A DNA stretch of 64,000 nucleotides, taken from Haematobia irritans (taxonomy: Eukaryota > Arthropoda > Insecta > Diptera > Muscidae). The DNA is taken from NCBI RefSeq assembly GCF_050003625.1, contig NC_134398.1:86553983-86617982 (forward strand), given 5' to 3'. The number at the start of each line of letters is the position of its first letter. Positions within the stretch are counted from its first letter, which is position 1. A program made the position numbers and the translations under genes. This document shows positions 54,850 through 64,000 of this stretch, piece after piece. The notes beneath the pieces were generated by a model that saw only the letters and a program-made list of their open reading frames with translations, did no database searches and was not told where the DNA came from.

Positions 54850-57265
54850 CACCGCAAAGAATATTGTCGGGAGGCCAAATATTTCACATGCTTAAAATAG
54901 GAATACGAGTTTTGCTTAGAATAGAAGACGTATTTCTCTGAAAAAAAGTTTTTCCTTGTCTAAAAGTCTCTAAACTTTATGTGCGTGAAGATAAATTGTA
55001 AATTTAACTAGTCGAGACACAAACCAGGTAGTTTTTGCCTGCGCACCTAATGGGTTAATTACAATTTGGAGAGATAAAATATTTAATGAAATTCAGAACT
55101 TTCCAACACATTTGCGCAAACTATTTTGATATTAAACGAAATGTATTGACAAGTACTGTAAATGCAAGTGGTTGTCATGCCAATGTGCACTTTTTTTTGA
55201 AATTCTAAAAAAGTAATTTTCTTTTTGATAAAAATCGATATTTTTATGATGCTTTCGAATATAACAACCACTTGGATTTATAATACTCATCAAGAGCTTT
55301 CATTTTATACCAAAAAATCTAGAGCAGGTATTGCACAGTGGGCGTAGTTTAACTTTATTTCAAGTTGGACAAACTGACTTTTAAAATATAGCTGCAAAAC
55401 TAACATTTATGGGACGCTTTCGAACATGACAACCACTTGCATTTATAGTACTTGTCAAGATCTTTCGTTTAATACCAAAATATTTTGCGCAAATATGTTG
55501 GAAAGTGCTGAATTTCATTAAATATTTTATCTTCCCAAATTGTAATTAACCCATTAGGTGCGCAGGCAAAAACTACCTGGTTTGTGTCTCGACTAGTTAA
55601 ATTTACATGTTCGAAAGCGTCCCATAAATGTTAGTTTTGCAGCTATATTTTAAAAGTCAGTTTGTCCAACTTGAAATAAAGGTAAACTACGCCCACTGTG
55701 CAAAACCTGCTCTAGATTTTTTGGTATCAAATGAAAGCTCTTGACGAGTACTACAAATGCAAGTAGTTTTTATTTTCTAAAACATCCCAGAAATGTAGGT
55801 TTTTGTTAATTTTTTTTTAAATTTAATCGCCACAATTTGAAATAAAACTGAAATGCGTGCACTATATTTTAAATTCTGACATATTAATTATATTTTTGAT
55901 AAAAATCGATATTTTTATGATGCTTTCGAATATAACAACCACTTGGATTTATAGTACTCATCAAGAGCTTTCATTTTATACCAAAAAATCTAGAGCAGGT
56001 ATTGCACAGTGGGCGCATTTCAGTTTTATTTCAAATTATGGCGATTAAATTAAAAAAAAAAATTAACAAAAACCTACATTTCTGGGATGTTTTAGAAAAT
56101 AAAAACTACTTGCATTTGTAGTACTCGTCAAGAGCTTTCATTTGATACCAAAAAATCTAGAGCAGGTTTTGCACAGTGGGCACGGGAGTCCTATATTGTA
56201 ACTTCGTGCAAACTAAGTTTCTTTTTGATAAAAATCGATATTTCTGTGATGCTTTCGAATATAACAACAATAGTACTCATCAAGAGCTTTCATTTGATAC
56301 CAAAAAATCTAGAGCAGGTATTGCACAGTGGGCCCGCGTGCACTATATTTTAAATTCTGACATATTAATTATATTTTTGATAAAAATCGATATTTCTTTG
56401 ATGCTTTCGAACATGACAACCACTTGCGTTTTTAGTACTCGTCAAGAGCTTTCATTTGATACCAAAAAATTTAGAGCAGGTTTTGCACAGTGGGCGCTGG
56501 TGCGATATTTTCTAAAATTTCGCAAATTAATTTTACTTTTGCTTAAAACAATTTTTTTGGGAAACTTTCGAAAATAAAAACCACTTGCATTTATAGTACT
56601 CATCAAGAGTTTTCATTTGATACCAAACACTGTAGAGCAGGTGTTGCACAGTGGGCCAATGTGCACTTTTTTTTGAAATTCTAAAAAAGTAATTTTCTTT
56701 TTGATAAAAATCGATATTTTTATGATGCTTTCGAATATAACAACCACTTGGATTTATAATACTCATCAAGAGCTTTCATTTTATACCAAAAAATCTAGAG
56801 CAGGTATTGCACAGTGGGCGTAGTTTAACTTTATTTCAAGTTGGACAAACTGACTTTTAAAATATAGCTGCAAAACTAACATTTATGGGACGCTTTCGAA
56901 CATGACAACCACTTGCATTTATAGTACTTGTCAAGATCTTTCGTTTAATACCAAAATATTTTGCGCAAATATGTTGGAAAGTGCTGAATTTCATTAAATA
57001 TTTTATCTTCCCAAATTGTAATTAACCCATTAGGTGCGCAGGCAAAAACTACCTGGTTTGTGTCTCGACTAGTTAAATTTACAATTTATCTTCACGCACA
57101 TCTAAACTTTTCAATGAAGTCTGTTTGTCCTTATAGCTAAGTAATTCGACATAAAAATGTGTATCCTAACATGAATGCAAATTTCGTTTTAATGAAGTCA
57201 AAATGGATTTAATATTTCTGAAAAAATCTTCAAAATTAATAAAATGTTTCAACATATTGTTTTAG
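54850..57265 (+). mobile_element. CACTG-family element, copy 3, carrying foldback element 2
   Basis: AATATTGTCGGGAGGCCAAA and TTTTCAATGAAGTCTGTTTG correspond to blocks in 4651-5251 on either side of the foldback insert. The terminal CACTG has decayed to CACCG, and the right end is cut by the mini-me-like element at 57270. Confidence 0.6.
54979..57101. mobile_element. Foldback element 2 (2.12 kb) with 9-bp TSD
   Basis: Perfect 9-bp duplication CTAAACTTT (54970-54978, 57102-57110). Ends ATGTGCGTGAAGATAAATTG in inverted orientation, close to foldback element 1. About 115-bp outer arms are followed by units of about 152-167 bp with AGAGCAGGTATTGCACAGTG at 55992, 56159, 56311, 56473, 56634 and 56797, and inverted units between 55600 and 55800. 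No transposase. Confidence 0.85.
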
Positions 57266-57270
57266 AGTCA

Positions 57271-57930
57271 TTATACCCTAAACCACATAGTGGTTAGGGT
57301 ATAATAAGTTTGATCTGCCAAAAAATGTGCCTAAAGAAATATTGATTTTAGACCCTATAAAATATATACCGATCGACTCAGAATCACCTCCTGAGTCGAT
57401 CTAGCGCTTGGTGTCCGTCCGTCCATCCGTCCGTCTGTCCATGTATTTGTTGTTCGCAGGATTTCGGTCGCAATTTTTAACCGATTTTGATGAAATTTGG
57501 TACAGGGAGTTTTTTTGGGCACAAGGACGAACGTTATTGAATTTGGAAGAAATCGGATCAAATTTAGATATAGCTCCCATTTATATGTATTGCCCGATTT
57601 CCACAAATGGGGTCATGTTGCACTTTTTTACTAACCGATCGTCGCAAATTTAGCACAAAATAATCTTCTGTATCACCCTTTAAGTCTGAAAATTTCATCG
57701 AAATCGGTTCAGATTTAGATATAGGTCCCATATATATGTATCGCCCGATTTTGCCAAATTAGGTCATAAAACCCTTATTTATCAACCGATCTTACTCAAA
57801 GTTGGCGAAATGTAATCTTCTATAGCACTAACTATATGTGCAAAAAATCATCGAAATCGGTTCAGATTTAGCTTTAGCTCCCATACATGTACCGCCCGAT
57901 TTTTCTAAATAAAATAAAACTCAATTGAAC
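57271..57930 (+). repeat. Mini-me-like element (type 3)
   Basis: Starts TTATACCCTAAACCACATAG, contains a GTCCGTCCGTCCATCCGTCC tract near 57413, and shows repeats with AAATCGGTTCAGATTTAGAT and CCCGATTT. A fragment of the same type is in the hAT element at 41987. Confidence 0.6.
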
Positions 57931-58215
57931 AAATAATACAATGTTTGTACTATAATTTTCTCGAAGAGGAGCGGAGCGGAGCGATTTTTTTTTCTCGGAG
58001 CGGAGCGTGGAGCGGAGCGGTTTTTTTCCGGAGCGGGAGCGGAGCGGAGCGAAAAAAATGGACCGCTCCGGATCCCTGGGCACACACCATTTGTTAGGTG
58101 AATTATTGAATTCGTGGAATACGGGCGTGTTTCAAATTATAAAGTTAAGTTATCACGTTTTGTGTGTTTGAATTACTAAAGGAAACTTAAAGAGGTTAAA
58201 GTTAATTATTTGTAT

Positions 58216-59339
58216 TATTATACCCTCCACCATAGGATGGGGGGTATATTAACTTTGTCATTCCTTTTGTAACACATCGAAATATTGCTCTAAGACCCCA
58301 TAAAGTATATATACTCTGGGTCGTGGTGAAATTCTGAGTCGATCAGATCATGTCCGTCCGTCCGTCTGTTGAAATCACGCTAACTTCCGAACGAAACAGG
58401 CTATCGACTTGAAACTTGGCACAAGTAGTTGTTATTGAAAATGGGCCATATCGGTCCACTTTTACGTATAGCCCCCATATAAACGGACCCCCCAAATTTG
58501 GCTTTGGCCCTCTAAGAGAAGCAAATTTCATCCGATCCGGCTGAAATTTGGTACATGGTGTTAGTATATGGTCTCTAACAACCATGCAAAAATTGGTCCA
58601 CATCGGTCCTTAATTACTTTATAGCCCCCATATAAACCGATCCCCCGATTTGGTTTTCGGAGCCTCGAAGAGAAGCAAATTTCATCCGATCCGGCTGAAA
58701 TTTGGTACATGGTGTTAGTATATCGACTCTAATGACCATGCAAAATTTGGTCCACATCGGTGCATAATTATATATAGCCCCCATATAAACCGATCACCAG
58801 ATTTGACCTCCGGAGCTTCTTGGAAGACCAAAATTCATCTGATTCAGTTGATATTTGGTACGAGGTGTTAATATATGGCCTCAAACACCCATGCAAAAAT
58901 TGGTCGAAATCGGTCCATAATTATATATAGCCCCCATATAAACCGATCCCCAGATTTGACCTCCGGAGCCCCTTGGAAGAGCAAAATTCATCCGATTCGG
59001 TTGAAATTTGGTACGTGATGTAAGTATATGGTATCCAACAACCATGCAGGAATTGGTTCATATCAGTCCATAATTATATATAACCCCCATATAAACCGAT
59101 CCGCAGATTTGACCTCCGGTGCCTTTTGGAGAAGCAAAATGCGTCCGATCTGGTTGAAATTTGGTACGTGGTGGTAGTGTATAATATTATCCATATCCAT
59201 ATCAACCATACCAAAAGTGATCCATATAAGTCCATAATCATATATAGCCCCCATATAAACCGATCCCGAGATTTGGTTTTGGAGCCTCTTGGAGGAGCAA
59301 ATTTCATCCGAGTCAGTAGAAATTTGGTACATTGTGCTA
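58216..59339 (+). repeat. Mini-me-like element (type 2), with intact 5' end
   Basis: TATTATACCCTCCACCATAG start, GTCCGTCCGTCTGTTG near 58350, then the 153-bp units also seen at 1858-3300. Cut at 59339 by a mariner insertion at a TA (TTGTGCTA|GGGTGG), where the other copy reads TTGTGCTAGTATATGG. Confidence 0.65.
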
Positions 59340-60330
59340 GGGTGGTTAAATTGTAAGGGCTGATGTTGAATGTGAACCACACCTAAACGCCAAGTTTTTT
59401 TCAGAATTTTATTTGACATTTCTCTATTTCAGACTTCCTCAATTTGGACCATGGAGAGATACACAATCCAACAACGTGTTAAAGTTATCCACACTTATTA
59501 TGGAAATGGTCGTTCAAATCAAAATGCATATCGTGCACTTCGTGATTTTTTTGGTCAATTTGATCGTCCAAATGTGCGTACAATCGCAAAAATCGTGGAA
59601 AAATTCGAGCAAAGCGGGTCTGTAGAAGATGTGAGAACACCAGTGCATGCTCGCACAGCTCGTACTGCAGAAAATATTGCTGCTGTTTGCGATAGTGTGG
59701 CTGAAGAGCCGTCCACCTCAACTCGTCGTCGTGCCCAACAATTGCACCTCTCACGCTCGTCGTTGATGAACATTATGCATAAAGACTTGCATTTACACGC
59801 TTACAAGGTGCAATTGGCTCAAGAACTAAAGCCTCTTGACCATTCCAAACGTCGTGAATGGGCAGAATGGTTCCAAGAAATGGCAACAGTGGATGATCAA
59901 TTTTCGAAGAAAATCATCTTCAGTGATGAGGCACATTTTCATCTCAGTGGATTCGTCAATAAACAGAATTGCCGCATTTGGGCGAATGAGAATCCAAGAG
60001 TGATTGTCGAAAAACCAATGAACCCACAAAGAGTGACTGTTTGGTGTGGTTTATGGGCTGGCGGCATCATCGGGCCGTATTTTTTCCAAAATGAGGCCGG
60101 TCAGGCAGTTACAGTGAATGGTGTTCGCTATCGTGAGATAATAACGAACTTTTTATGGCCCGAACTGGAAGATATGGATGTGGACGATATGTGGTTTCAG
60201 CAGGACGGTGCCACTTGACACCGTTGGACTTTTTTCTTTGGGGTTATTTGAAAGAAAAGGTGTACGTCGATAAGCCAGCAACAATTCAAGAACTAAAGGA
60301 TGAGATACGTTATTGCTACCAATTCATGCA
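59340..60330 (+). mobile_element. Tc1/mariner-superfamily element, 3' truncated
   Basis: Left end GGGTGGTTAAATTGTAAGGG directly after TA. Transposase remnant follows. The right terminus and the continuation of the host repeat are both missing, so a deletion removed them together. Confidence 0.75.
59451..60330 (+). pseudogene. Tc1/mariner-superfamily transposase with internal deletion
   Basis: Met at 59451, open 255 codons. N-terminal helix-turn-helix part (YTIQQRVKVIHTYYGNG...RTIAKIVEKFEQSG, then the second at RRRAQQLHLSRSSLMN). First catalytic Asp in IIFSDEAHFHLSG, then NKQNCRIW, VWCGLWAGGIIGPYFF, second Asp in WFQQDGAT. There a deletion of roughly 100 bp removes the segment up to the third Asp and shifts the frame. 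Another frame continues LTPLDFFLWGYLKEKVYVDK. Same lineage as 36280-36993 but with a complementary defect: this one keeps the DNA-binding domain, that one keeps the full catalytic domain. Confidence 0.85.
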
Positions 60331-61580
60331 GTACAGATGCATGAAAAGTAGTGATGTTTTCCTTCACGCCAACAATGCTATACTCAAGATTATATATCAC
60401 TTCTGAGCAATATTTCTATTAAAATTAGCAATTATATCAGCGCTATGTAGAAGCTGCTCTAAATCGGGACATCGCCCACAAAAATCAGCGCTGATTCGGT
60501 TGTTTTGTAAACAGTTGTTAGAGCCTCTCTCCCTTACAGTCCTGCTGTATTTTCCCGTTCCCGGGATTTCGCTATTTTTTGCTCCCGCTTAATTCCCGGG
60601 AAGTTTTCTTTGCAGTATTTTATATAAAACGGAGGGATAAATATTACAAAAACATTATTTTTAGTACGAATGACCGCATAAAATCAATTTTTGAACTTGT
60701 GAAAATTAAACGTTTGGTGCTACAGAAAAGTTGACAACACATTACTAACAAAAAATCCAAAATGGTAAACAATATGTCAACCCGTTTGGCGGTTTCAGGC
60801 CGACGAAGTGCCAACTTTTTGTTATTGATTTTTTTCTTGAATTCATAGTTTAGCAAGGTGCTTTAGAGATTTTGCTGGTAAAAAAAGATTTTAAAGTTAT
60901 AAACTTAATTTGAAATGGAAAATTTAAAGTACGAGTATGTATTTTTAGTACAAATTAACAAAGGTTGTAAATATTGTTTCGATATTTAAGAAAAATGTGT
61001 GACAAAAAGCATATTTTTTCTTTGATTTATTTAATGTATGTCCCATGTTGCCTGGAGTAGAACTTACTAACTTGGAACGTATTGGTAGAGCTCTATACTG
61101 CGTTAGAAAGGTTGAGATGTTGTCTTTCTTGCAAACATAAATTTGTCTTCAGTTCTAATCTAGATTTTCAGTTTCCAATGTTACTACATATTGATATATT
61201 TAATTTGGTGTATAATAAAGTGGTTGAGATACATCATCCATTAGAAAGCGGGCGTGACAGTGGGTACATGTTCAAAATTTCAGAGCTCTAGGCACTTCCT
61301 TTAGGTTGAAATACGCCCTTTATTTGAAAGTGGGCGTAGCAGTGGGCGGATCGGTCCAAAATTGTTATCATACTTTATTCTCATCCACAGTGGTACATGT
61401 AAAAAATTTCAGAGCACTAGGTGCTTCCGTTGATTTAATGCGCAAAAACCTGTCATTTGGCCCACTGTGCATTGGGTAAATCATCCTTCTCATTACACTT
61501 CCAAAATCTACTAAAACTATTTTCAACTGTCATTTCATTTGTAAATGATGGACTTCAAATGGCGAATAATTTAGCCTAAG
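60331..61580. other. No gene; scattered low-complexity repeats
   Basis: 60545-60602 has TTCCCGGGA-type words (CCCGTTCCCGGGATTTCG). 61225-61470 has GTGGGCG and ATTTCAGAGC(T/A)CTAGG repeats and a CCCACTGTGC word shared with the foldback repeats. The frames at 60644-60856 and 61082-61291 show no domain. Confidence 0.35.
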
Positions 61581-61582
61581 TA

Positions 61583-62210
61583 CACTGAATAAATAGTTAC
61601 GTGATATTAAAAATTACTCAACCTTAATTTTAGGATGCGCAATTTACACACTATTGGACAAATTTCTTTAAAATAATGAAATTTTAATTAAAAGAAAGTT
61701 TATAATCTTTGCTTCAAAATTTTTTTTTTCATTAAATTTGAAAATTTGCGTCCCTTCGTTAAAGTTGCATATCTTTAAATTAAGGCAAATTTTCATTAAA
61801 GTAAAAAACACATTTTTGATGTAAAGACATCGTCCTGAAATTAACTGAAATATTGAATCTTTAGATTTAAGATAAAAACGATTCAAATATAGGCTAAGAC
61901 TTATTTTGAGGATTTAGCATCTTTGGTTTAGCATCTTTGGATTTTTTGAATTAAGAAAAAATTTTTACTTCGAAGTATATGTCATATTTGGATTTTTAAA
62001 CTAGCATTTGTTTGTACATGAATAGCTTTATTAATATACCGGAAAAATAGAATGAAAATTTGATAAATCCTTGATCCTAGATTTAAAGCCAGATAGGTCG
62101 CAAAAATGTTTCCTTATTATAAAGAACCTGCATCTTTGGCTCGGAGTCAATACCAAAATCCTTAAGGTAAGGTCAAAATCTTTGGATCCAAGTAAACTTT
62201 TTTTTGAGTG
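61583..62210 (+). mobile_element. CACTG-ended element, copy 4
   Basis: CACTGAATAAATAGTTACG to CTTTTTTTTGAGTG with TA at 61581-61582 and 62211-62212. Contains the CTTTGGCTCGGAGTCAATAC block of the family. Confidence 0.7.
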
Positions 62211-62346
62211 TAGATAAGAATATATAATATAATTTAATTGTTTTTGGTATTTTTGTTTAGATAAAATAAACTATGAAATGAAATAATTTAAGTAAAAAAT
62301 TTCAATTACTTTGGAAATTGAATTCTCCTATTTGAATATGGTACAA

Positions 62347-62925
62347 CACTGAAAAAAAAAACATTGACCTAATATGGAAGATTATGCAACGTAAATTTGA
62401 GGACTCAAAATTTACGCAATGCTAAGGACAAAATTCTTTAAAATAATGACATTTTAATTAAAAGAAAGTTTATAATCCTTGCTTCAAAAATGTTTTTCAT
62501 TAAATTTAGGACACAAATCTTGAAATTTTGCGGCTCTCTGCTGAAGTTTTAGATCTTTGAAGTATGGCAAATTTTCCTTAAAATAAAGAAAAACATAAAT
62601 TTAAGGTAAAAACGCTTCAAATATAGGCTAAGACTTATTTTAAAGATTTGCATCTTTGGTTTAATATTTTTTTGAGCATTAAGAAAACTGTGTTTACTTT
62701 GAAGTACCTGGAATAATTTTTATTTTGAAATTGGAATACCTTTATTAATATATCTCAAAAAGAAAATAAAAACTTGATGAATAAGATCTGCATCCAATTT
62801 TAATTTTATTGATCCTAGATTTAAAGCCAGGGAGGTCCGTAAAAAATGTATTTATTTTAAATAAACCGCATCTTTGGCCCGGAATCAATGCCAAAATCTT
62901 TAAGGGAAGGTCAAAATCTTCAGGT
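62347..62925 (+). mobile_element. CACTG-ended element, copy 5, 3' truncated
   Basis: CACTGAAAAAAAAAACATTG start. Collinear with copy 4 (TTAATTAAAAGAAAGTTTAT, GCATCTTTGGCCCGGAATCA) but stops near AAAATCTTCAGG without a GTG end. Confidence 0.65.
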
Positions 62926-63397
62926 AGTAATAGTTGACTTACCGACAGATAAAGTCATGGGTTCTAGGGCAGGTTCTAATAGCCTACCAATTGGTTAAAA
63001 GAAGGTTGCTCATCCTAATTTTTTATCGTCATGTTTCTGTAAACATTCCTCTGGTAGACTAAGTAAACTTTTATAAACAATGGGTTATTTTATCTTATAT
63101 AACCACTTTTGCAATTGCATAATTTCAAAATATTTTCATAATAATTTCAAGGATGTGTTTATGAAATGGCAACTTTTATTATGATAGTTACTTTAATTTC
63201 AAATATAGATGGTATATTACTTGTGGGAATGTTGACCGAGCATGTGCATATAATGACATATAGTGACTCTGTTTTAGGATTTTAATGTTACAAAAAAAAA
63301 AAAAACACTATATCGGATACTGTCCATTGTGGCCATTGTAAAAGCCTTTTCTATTTTGTTATTACAAAATATATCTTATTTTAGTATAATATACATT
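62926..63397. other. No gene; a possible micro-exon on the minus strand
   Basis: On the minus strand, TTGGTAG|GCTATTAG...CTGTCG|GTAAGTC bounds a 41-nt segment (62983-62943) that is open in one frame. Too short to call. The remainder is A/T-rich with no supported feature. Confidence 0.2.
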
Positions 63398-64000
63398 CAC
63401 TGAAAAAACAGTGAATCCTTTTCCATTGCAAAATTAATTAAACTGTAGTAAAATTGACCATGATTTAGCCCTTAAGATTTTTTTCTGCTTGACTAGTTTA
63501 TAATTTTCTTAAATTTTAGGTCATCTAAGGCATTGCTTTTTAGTTCAATTTTACAACATCATAAGATTTATATATATTGTGGTTAACTTGATTATTTTTT
63601 GGGAAACCCGATAATAAAATTTGGTTAACAGTCTCTTTGAAATGTTGACGACTAAACTATTTTTAAATCAATCATTCCACAGTACAGAAAAATTAAATAA
63701 TTAAAGGAACAACCGTTGTACTATTATGACAATTTTTTTATATATTAAAAGTATTTTTTTTTAAGCAAAAGCACTTTATTATAAAAACTTATGATGAAAG
63801 TTCCGCATACAATGGTTTTTGTGAATAAAAATTAGGCCACGTGGAACAAGAAAGTAGTTTATTGTAGCTCGCTGTTTGGACTTATTCTTAGTTCTTTATT
63901 CATCGTAAGTATATTTTTCACATATCTTGCTGAAAAAATGGAATAATGAAAATTTTTAAACATGTAATAAAATATAATTTTTTAATTCTTTATATTAGCT
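63398..64000 (-). mobile_element. Second copy of the 3.0-kb exon-bearing TIR element (runs off the window)
   Basis: CACTGAAAAAACAGTGAATC start. It matches the reverse complement of about 14120-14761 throughout: CCTTAAGATTTTTTTC, ATCATTCCACAGTACAGA, CCACGTGGAACAAGAAAGTA, and CTTGCTGAAAAAATGG, which on the minus strand is a TTTTTTCAG|CAAG acceptor. Its exon array would lie beyond 64000. Confidence 0.75.

Larger units (their letters stand above)
50246..58078. mobile_element. hAT-type element opened by nested insertions (outer unit)
   Basis: CAGGGATCCGGAGCGG at 50246 and its exact reverse complement CCGCTCCGGATCCCTG ending at 58078. Flanks GGCACACC and GGCACACA form a 7-of-8 TSD. Both ends carry GGAGC-rich repeats (50250-50300 and 57965-58070), unusual in this A/T-rich DNA. 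Between lie at least six other elements. The TIR plus TSD make a single original insertion likely, but two separate elements cannot be excluded. Confidence 0.6.

Noticed and set aside
55857..56769. Frames with repeated SRAGIAQWA phrase
   Set aside because: These are translations of the about 160-bp units of foldback element 2.

Overview
The window looks like repeat-dense, AT-rich nuclear DNA of a dipteran, probably a calyptrate (muscoid) fly. That placement is inference. It rests on mdg3/micropia-like and Lys-primed gypsy-type retrotransposons, mariner, piggyBac, hAT and foldback DNA elements, mini-me-like elements with GTCY microsatellites, a tRNA-headed SINE ending in CCTAACC repeats, and roughly 30-bp A/T minisatellites. 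There are no bacterial-type operons, rRNA genes, convincing intact tRNA genes or CRISPR arrays. Nearly every long reading frame is a transposon remnant or a repeat.

Layout. 0-11.7 kb: a palindromic element, copies of a TA-flanked CAC...GTG DNA element that carries tRNA-like segments, mini-me-like elements built on a 153-bp unit, and a dead mariner. 11.7-14.8 kb: a 3.0-kb terminal-inverted-repeat (TIR) element with an array of splice-site-bounded exon-like repeats; an empty site for it lies at 15.77 kb. 15.2 kb: a full SINE. 18.2-26.8 kb: a decayed gypsy-superfamily retrotransposon (LTR, internal tRNA-Leu-like primer site, gag with two zinc knuckles, protease, RT, RNase H, integrase), broken by several later insertions. 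28.2-31.9 kb: a second LTR retrotransposon on the minus strand, with a tRNA-Lys primer site that overlaps a possible gag start codon. 31.9-32.8 kb: a hAT-type element holding a (TA)n tract. 32.8-37.5 kb: two related 2.3-kb elements head to head, the second carrying a mariner.

38.3-46.1 kb is the most mixed part. It holds an unrecognised three-exon coding segment on the minus strand (38,956-39,453), minisatellites, a TIR element, two hAT elements and a piggyBac-like element. 47-50 kb: minisatellite and dispersed repeats plus another CAC...GTG element. 50.2-58.1 kb appears to be one hAT-like element (16-bp perfect TIRs, 8-bp target duplication) blown open by nested insertions, including two foldback elements each with a perfect 9-bp target duplication. 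58.2-64 kb: another mini-me-like element hit by a mariner, two CACTG-ended elements, and a partial second copy of the exon-bearing element.

The only region I would defend as possibly a host (or captured host) protein gene is 38,956-39,453. The exon-array element at 11.7-14.8 kb is the best candidate for something undescribed. No family could be checked against a database, so family names rest on motifs, termini and target-site duplications (TSDs) that I could read directly.
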